Assembly: GCA_002869065.1 (NCBI GenBank)
Contig: PKTR01000001.1
Span: 487,118-551,117, forward strand
Length of the DNA: 64,000 nucleotides
Source: Hyphomicrobiales bacterium
Lineage (GTDB): Bacteria > Pseudomonadota > Alphaproteobacteria > Rhizobiales > Rhodobiaceae
Reading direction: 5' to 3'
How positions within the stretch are numbered: position 1 is the first letter of the stretch; every line of letters starts with the position of its first letter. Under the pieces are notes generated by a model, which was not told the origin of the DNA, searched no databases, and saw only the letters and a program-made list of their open reading frames with translations. Of this stretch, positions 59,033-64,000 are shown in pieces. The translations under genes and the position numbers were made by a program.

Positions 59033-59800
59033 ATGCCATTGTCTCTGGACGCTCCATCTACACCGGATCCGGTTGCCGACAGGGCCGGGATGCCTCGCCA
59101 TGTCGCCGTCATCATGGATGGCAACGGTCGCTGGGCGAAGGCGCGCGGCCTGCCGCGCACCGAAGGCCACCGTCGTGGCGTCGAAGCGGTACGGCGCGCG
59201 ATCCGCCATGCGGCGGCGCGCGGTATCGCCTACCTGACCCTGTTCAGCTTCAGTTCTGAGAACTGGTCGCGGCCGGCGAGCGAGGTCAACGACCTGCTCA
59301 ATCTGCTGCGGCTGTTCATCCGCAGCGATCTCGCCGATCTCAACGCCAAAAACGTCCGGGTGCGCATCATCGGTGAGCGCGACGCGCTGAAGCCCGATCT
59401 GCGCAAGCTGCTCGAAGACGCGGAAGACTGCACCCGCGAAAACACCGGCCTGACGCTCGTCGTCGCCTTCAACTACGGGGGGCGGGACGAAATCGTCCGC
59501 TCCATGAAGCGGATAGCGACCGCGGTTGCCGCGGGCGAACTGACGCCGGACGAGATCGGTGCCGCCACGGTTGCCGAGATGCTGGATACCGGTGGCATTC
59601 CCGATCCCGATCTCATCATCCGCACCAGCGGCGAACAGCGCCTGTCGAACTTCCTTTTGTGGCAGGCCGCCTATGCGGAGCTCGTCTTCGTGCCGATTCT
59701 GTGGCCTGATTTCGATGATGCCGCTTTCGACGCGGCGCTCGCCGAGTTCCATGGTCGCGACCGCCGTTTCGGCAGCATCGACACGCGGGCGCGGGTCTGA
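59033..59800 (+). CDS. uppS: undecaprenyl diphosphate synthase
   Basis: A 255-residue cis-prenyltransferase that makes the C55 lipid carrier for cell-wall synthesis. [22 protein letters not shown] holds the catalytic Asp, FSSENWSRP the substrate site, and [23 protein letters not shown] the C-terminal signature. The stop overlaps the cdsA start (TGATG). Confidence 0.98.
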   Translation: MPLSLDAPSTPDPVADRAGMPRHVAVIMDGNGRWAKARGLPRTEGHRRGVEAVRRAIRHAAARGIAYLTLFSFSSENWSRPASEVNDLLNLLRLFIRSDLADLNAKNVRVRIIGERDALKPDLRKLLEDAEDCTRENTGLTLVVAFNYGGRDEIVRSMKRIATAVAAGELTPDEIGAATVAEMLDTGGIPDPDLIIRTSGEQRLSNFLLWQAAYAELVFVPILWPDFDDAAFDAALAEFHGRDRRFGSIDTRARV

Positions 59801-60642
59801 TGTCGGCTGGTTCCGACACTGCGGCTGCCAAATCGCGCGAATTGCGGCTCAGGATAGCGTCTGCCGTTGTGCTCGCGCCGATAGTGCTCGGGCTCACCTG
59901 GTACGGCGGCACTCCCTATGCGGCGATGATCCTCGTCGGCGCCGTGCTCGTTCTCTACGAATGGGTGGGGATTACCGGACGCAGCAAGCTGCCGATTGTC
60001 GATTGGGCGGGCGGAGCAGTCGTTACGGCCGCCATGGTCGCGACCTATCTGGCCCGGCCCGATATTGCTGTCGTTCTCGTGCTTGCCGGTGCGCTCGCCG
60101 CCTTGCTGTGGTCTGCCGTCGACCGGCAGGGAAGGTGGCTCGCGCTGGGGATCGCCTATGCGGGATTCAGCGGCATCGGCATGCTGATGCTGCGCGGCGG
60201 CGATTACGGGCTTGTCGCCATCATCTTCCTTTTCGCCGTGACCTGGGCGACCGACATCGCTGCCTATTTCGTTGGCCGTGCGGTCGGTGGTCCGAAACTT
60301 TGGCCGGCCGTGTCGCCGAAAAAGACCTGGTCGGGCGCCATCGGCGGCCTGACCGGCGGCGTCATCGCCGGCATCGCGACCGTGCTCGTTGCGGGCTTTC
60401 CCGTCGCTGTCGGCCTTGTCCTTGCGACCGCGCTCATTTCTGCGTCGGGACAACTCGGTGATCTCGGCGAGTCGGCAATCAAGCGCCGCTTCGGCAAGAA
60501 GGATTCGAGCAATCTGATTCCCGGTCATGGCGGCATCATGGATCGCGTCGATGCGCTGGTCGTCGGCGCAGCCGTTGCGTCCGTGATCGGCGCCGCCCGG
60601 GCAGGGTGGAACGACCCGGCCGCAGGCCTGTTTATTTGGTGA
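59800..60642 (+). CDS. cdsA: phosphatidate cytidylyltransferase
   Basis: A 280-residue inner-membrane enzyme with about seven spans that makes CDP-diacylglycerol from phosphatidate and CTP. The family signature near the C-terminus is seen as SAIKRRFGKKDSSNLIPGHGGIMDRVDAL, and SPKKTWSGAIGGLTGG lies before it. It is translationally coupled to uppS. Confidence 0.96.
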   Translation: MSAGSDTAAAKSRELRLRIASAVVLAPIVLGLTWYGGTPYAAMILVGAVLVLYEWVGITGRSKLPIVDWAGGAVVTAAMVATYLARPDIAVVLVLAGALAALLWSAVDRQGRWLALGIAYAGFSGIGMLMLRGGDYGLVAIIFLFAVTWATDIAAYFVGRAVGGPKLWPAVSPKKTWSGAIGGLTGGVIAGIATVLVAGFPVAVGLVLATALISASGQLGDLGESAIKRRFGKKDSSNLIPGHGGIMDRVDALVVGAAVASVIGAARAGWNDPAAGLFIW

Positions 60643-60646
60643 GAAC

Positions 60647-61873
60647 GTGAACGTCGTCGAACAGGAAAAACCGCAAGCCGCGCACCGCGCCAACGTTCAG
60701 GGTGACCGTCCGATGCGGTTGTCCGTGCTGGGCGCCACCGGCTCGATCGGTACCTCGACGCTTGATCTCGTTGCCCGCGACCCCGAACGCTTCGAGCTGG
60801 AGGCGGTGACGGCGTTCAGCAATGCCGAAGCGTTGATTGAAATGGCGCTGCGCCTGCGTCCGCGTATGGCGGTCATCGGTGATGAAGGCAAACGTCAGGT
60901 CGTCGCCGAGGCGCTTGCAGGCTCGGGCATCGAAGTCGGCGCCGGCAAAACGGCGATGGTCGAAGCCGCGACCCGGCCGACCGATCTCGTCGTCGCCGCG
61001 ATCACCGGCGCGGCCGGCCTTGAGCCGACCATTGCGGCGATCCGGTCCGGCACCTCGATCGCACTTGCCAACAAGGAATGTCTTGTCTGTGCAGGTTCGG
61101 TCTTCCTGCGCGAGGCGACGGCGGCGGGCGTGACAATTCTGCCCGTCGATTCCGAGCACAACGCGATCTTCCAGGTGTTCGAACAGGACAATGTCGAGCG
61201 CATTGAAAAGATTATCCTGACGGCGTCCGGCGGACCGTTCCGCACCTGGGCCCGCGACGACATGGTCACGGTGACGCGCGAGCAGGCGCTCAAGCATCCC
61301 AACTGGTCGATGGGCGCGAAGATCACCATCGACAGCGCGACGCTGATGAACAAGGGCCTCGAGGTCATCGAGGCGTTTCATCTGTTCCCGCTGGCGCTCG
61401 AGCAGATAGACGTGCTGGTGCATCCCCAATCCGTCATTCACGGCATGGTGCAATATGCCGACGGCTCGCTGCTCGCCCAGCTCGGGTCACCCGACATGCG
61501 CACGCCGATTTCGCACTGTCTGTCATGGCCGCGCCGCGGTGTCGCGCCGTCCCGCCGGCTCGACCTCGCCGAGGTTGCGACACTGACCTTCGAGCGGCCC
61601 GATCTCGAACGGTTCCCGGCGCTTGGTCTGGCTCGCGCCGCGCTCGCGCGCGGCGAGGGGACGACAACGGTGTTGAACGGCGCCAACGAAATCGCCGTCC
61701 ACGCCTTTCTCGAGGGCCGGATCGGATTCCTCGATATTGCCGCGTCGGTCGAGGCGACCATCGAGGCGGCCGATCGCCATGGGTTGCTTCGCGAACCGGC
61801 AACGGTCGAGGCCGCGCTCGAACTGGACGGGGAATCGCGCAAGCTCGCGACAAGCCTGATGAAGGCGCGCTAG
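60647..61873 (+). CDS. dxr: 1-deoxy-D-xylulose 5-phosphate reductoisomerase
   Basis: A 408-residue enzyme of the non-mevalonate pathway that makes MEP from DXP with NADPH. The NADPH loop is LSVLGATGSIGTSTLDL. The metal and substrate sites appear as SIALANKECLVCAG, LPVDSEHNAIFQ and SMGAKITIDSATLMNKGLEVIEA. The GTG at 60647 begins five bases after cdsA; an ATG at 60713 with AGGGTGACC upstream would give 386 residues and is a real alternative, because the conserved fold starts just after it. Confidence 0.95.
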   Translation: MNVVEQEKPQAAHRANVQGDRPMRLSVLGATGSIGTSTLDLVARDPERFELEAVTAFSNAEALIEMALRLRPRMAVIGDEGKRQVVAEALAGSGIEVGAGKTAMVEAATRPTDLVVAAITGAAGLEPTIAAIRSGTSIALANKECLVCAGSVFLREATAAGVTILPVDSEHNAIFQVFEQDNVERIEKIILTASGGPFRTWARDDMVTVTREQALKHPNWSMGAKITIDSATLMNKGLEVIEAFHLFPLALEQIDVLVHPQSVIHGMVQYADGSLLAQLGSPDMRTPISHCLSWPRRGVAPSRRLDLAEVATLTFERPDLERFPALGLARAALARGEGTTTVLNGANEIAVHAFLEGRIGFLDIAASVEATIEAADRHGLLREPATVEAALELDGESRKLATSLMKAR

Positions 61874-62031
61874 ACGCACGATCCGGCGGGGCCGAAGGGC
61901 GGCGAAAAGGCGCATGGCCTCTGGGTTTTTTGTGCCGCTGCACCATTTTCCCGCCAGAAACGATTTATAGGCATTTTTGCAGATAGGATCAGGCGCAAGA
62001 AACGCGTTTGCAGGCAGAAAAGGATGAGGCG

Positions 62032-63168
62032 ATGGAGTTCATAACCGGGTTTGGGTCGACGCTGATCGGCTATGTCGTCCCCTTTCTCTGCGTCTTGACG
62101 ATCGTTGTCTTCTTCCACGAGCTCGGGCATTTCCTTGTCGGCCGCTGGTGCGGCGTGAAGGTCAATGTCTTCTCCATCGGATTCGGTCCCGAGCTGTTCG
62201 GGCGCAATGATCGCCACGGCACCCGCTGGCGGGTCGCCGCGATTCCGCTTGGCGGCTACGTCAAGTTCGAGGGCGATGAGTCCGCCGCGAGCAATCCCGA
62301 TACCGAGGCGCTCAGCCGCATGACGCCGGAACAGCGCTCGGTCAGCTTTCCGGGCAAGAGCGTTGGTCAGCGGGCCGCAATCGTTGCCGCCGGGCCAATC
62401 GCCAATTTCATCCTCGCTATCGTCATTTTCGCTGTTCTGTTCGGAGCTTATGGCAAGCAGGTAGTGGCGCCGCGCATCGACTCGGTGGTCGCGGGGTCGG
62501 CCGCCGAGGAAGTCGGACTGCAGCCGGGCGACCTCATCCTCTCCATGGACGGAAACACGGTCGAGAGCTTCTCGGATATTCAGCGCATCGTGACGGTCAA
62601 CGCCGGTGTGCCGATGGAAGTCGTGATCGATCGTGGCGGCGAAACGCTTGAACGCACCGTTACGCCGAAACTGCGTGTTGTCGAAGACCGCTTCGGCAAC
62701 AAGAACACCGTCGGCATGCTTGGCATCCAGCGCAGCACCAAGCGTGAAGACATCATCGTCCAGCACTATGCGCCGCACAAGGCGATCTGGCTCGGCATCG
62801 AGGAAACCTGGGATATCGTGGTGCGCACCGGACAATATATTTCCGGCGTGATTGCTGGTCGCCAGCCGGCGGACCAGCTTGGCGGACCGATCCGGGTGGC
62901 GCAGATTTCCGGTCAGGTGGCGTCGCTCGGGATTATGCCGTTGATCCACATGATGGCGTTCCTGTCGGTCAGCATCGGTTTGATCAACCTGGTGCCGGTG
63001 CCGATGCTTGATGGCGGCCACCTGCTGTTTTATGCAATCGAGGCGGTGCGCGGCCGTCCGCTGAGCGACAGGGCGCTTGAATTGAGCTTCCGTGTCGGTG
63101 TCGCAATTGTGTTGTCGTTGATGGTTTTGGTAACCTGGAACGATATTATGCATCTGGCGTCTTTATGA
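62032..63168 (+). CDS. rseP: site-2 intramembrane zinc protease RseP
   Basis: A 378-residue intramembrane metalloprotease that cuts membrane-anchored regulators such as anti-sigma factors (MmpA in Caulobacter, which acts on PodJ). The zinc motif is His29-Glu30-x-x-His33 in FFHELGHFLVGRWCGVKV, and the third ligand region is NLVPVPMLDGGHLLFYAIEA. One PDZ domain (about 150-215) contains GSAAEEVGLQPGDLILSMDG. The ATG at 62032 has AGGATGAGG upstream. It lies before bamA, as usual. Confidence 0.97.
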   Translation: MEFITGFGSTLIGYVVPFLCVLTIVVFFHELGHFLVGRWCGVKVNVFSIGFGPELFGRNDRHGTRWRVAAIPLGGYVKFEGDESAASNPDTEALSRMTPEQRSVSFPGKSVGQRAAIVAAGPIANFILAIVIFAVLFGAYGKQVVAPRIDSVVAGSAAEEVGLQPGDLILSMDGNTVESFSDIQRIVTVNAGVPMEVVIDRGGETLERTVTPKLRVVEDRFGNKNTVGMLGIQRSTKREDIIVQHYAPHKAIWLGIEETWDIVVRTGQYISGVIAGRQPADQLGGPIRVAQISGQVASLGIMPLIHMMAFLSVSIGLINLVPVPMLDGGHLLFYAIEAVRGRPLSDRALELSFRVGVAIVLSLMVLVTWNDIMHLASL

Positions 63169-63359
63169 CGTCACCGTCCCGGTAGAAGAAGGGGACCGTG
63201 TCTGCCGGGCAACGGTTGAAGAGAAAATTTCGGTTCGCGGCGGTGCATCACCTTGCAACCCATTCCAAACCTTGTAAGAAGAGGTGTGAGGAATCGGGAT
63301 GGTGGTGGATCTCGGCTCCGCCGGGGAACTTTTGGAAATACAAAGGGCAGTGATACCCG

Positions 63360-64000
63360 ATGCGAGCTAAATTGAGAGCGCTTGTTACGGCGGCTTCGGT
63401 CGCACTTTTTGTTGCCGTGGCGCCGGTGATGGGGGCGGGGCTGTCCGTGATCGGCGCACAGCCGGCGGAAGCCGCAGTCGTGAGCCGCATCGACGTGGTC
63501 GGTGTGCAGCGTGTCGATGCTGAAACCGTTCGCACTTATCTGACCATCTCTCCCCGGCGGTCTTTCGGTGCCGACGATGTCGACGCATCCCTCAAGGCGC
63601 TGTTTGCAACCGGCCTGTTCTCCGACGTGAACATTTCCCAGCGGGGCTCGGCGCTGGTCGTGACCGTCGTTGAGAACCCGGTGATCAATCGCGTCTCGAT
63701 CGAGGGCAACAAGAAGCAGAAGGACGAGATCCTTCTCACCCAGATCCAGTCGAAGCCGCGCAGTGTGCTCACTCGCGCCAAGGTGCAGTCGGACGTTCAG
63801 CGCATTCTCGAGATCTATCGTCGCACCGGTCGCTTCCGCGCGTCCGTCGAGCCGAAGATCATTTCGCTGGCACAGAATCGCGTCGATCTCGTTTTCGAAG
63901 TCGACGAGGGCGACAAGACCGGTATCGCGCGCATCACCTTCATCGGCAACAAGGCTTTCAGCGACGGGCGCCTGCGCGACGTCATCAAGACGCGCGAGAC
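63360..64000 (+). CDS. bamA: outer membrane protein assembly factor BamA (5' part)
   Basis: The first 213 codons of BamA, cut by the window edge. A signal peptide (MRAKLRALVTAASVALFVAV) ends near AQPAEAA. Then POTRA domain 1 begins VVSRIDVVGVQRVDAETVRTYL, POTRA 2 INRVSIEGNKKQKDEILLTQI, and POTRA 3 starts at IARITFIGNKAFSDGRLRDVI. BamA inserts beta-barrel proteins into the outer membrane. The rseP-bamA order is standard. The barrel domain lies beyond the window. Confidence 0.96.
   Translation, partial: MRAKLRALVTAASVALFVAVAPVMGAGLSVIGAQPAEAAVVSRIDVVGVQRVDAETVRTYLTISPRRSFGADDVDASLKALFATGLFSDVNISQRGSALVVTVVENPVINRVSIEGNKKQKDEILLTQIQSKPRSVLTRAKVQSDVQRILEIYRRTGRFRASVEPKIISLAQNRVDLVFEVDEGDKTGIARITFIGNKAFSDGRLRDVIKTRE

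Overview
This 64-kb window is a stretch of core chromosome from a G+C-rich alphaproteobacterium, almost certainly of the order Hyphomicrobiales (Rhizobiales). The reasons are the gene orders pcm-tolC-popZ-valS, glnB-glnA, tig-clpP-clpX-lon-hupB, the 14-gene nuo operon followed by birA-rnj-mce-DUF1467-proS-lolC-lolD-dnaE, and rpsB-tsf-pyrH-frr-uppS-cdsA-dxr-rseP-bamA; a PopZ homologue; a short ProRS; a LexA box of the GTTC-N7-GTTC type; and a C-terminal helix-hairpin-helix domain on NuoE and on ribosomal protein S2. I cannot name the genus.

Layout. 0-7 kb: tRNA-Cys, a protein-isoaspartate methyltransferase, a TolC-like outer-membrane channel, the polar organiser PopZ and ValRS. 7-11 kb: glutamine synthetase and PII on the minus strand behind a sigma-54 promoter, then an NAD(P)HX repair enzyme. 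11-18.6 kb: tRNA-Leu and the protein-quality cluster (trigger factor, ClpP, ClpX, Lon, HU). 19-23.8 kb: a three-gene operon making the osmoprotectant N-acetylglutaminylglutamine amide, preceded by an intrinsic terminator on its own strand. 24-27 kb: an orphan chemoreceptor with a PilZ-like tail, a small cysteine-rich protein, tRNA-Val and tRNA-Asp. 27.3-42.6 kb: the respiratory complex I operon nuoA-N, with an extra small membrane protein between nuoH and nuoI and two very short candidate ORFs. 42.7-50.1 kb: BirA, RNase J, methylmalonyl-CoA epimerase, a DUF1467 protein, a probable ncRNA on the minus strand, ProRS and the LolCD transporter. 51.5-64 kb: DNA polymerase III alpha, translation factors, UMP kinase, phospholipid and isoprenoid synthesis, the RseP protease and the start of BamA, which runs off the window.

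The accessory stretch is 50.14-51.45 kb, between lolD and dnaE. It is visibly more A+T-rich than its surroundings. It holds a 17-bp tandem repeat, an AT-rich dyad, a two-gene unit that looks like a toxin-antitoxin module with an ADP-ribosyltransferase-like (H-Y-E) toxin, and a strong sigma-70 promoter overlapped by a perfect LexA box driving a 40-residue single-span membrane peptide. These two neighbouring units are the best candidates for undescribed biology here. Other leads are the three FliM-like SQDDLDALF motifs in PopZ, the shared domain on NuoE and S2, the ncRNA before proS and the terminator ahead of the osmoprotectant operon.

I see no insertion sequence, prophage, CRISPR array or rRNA. 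Bases 1-131 hold no gene I can support.
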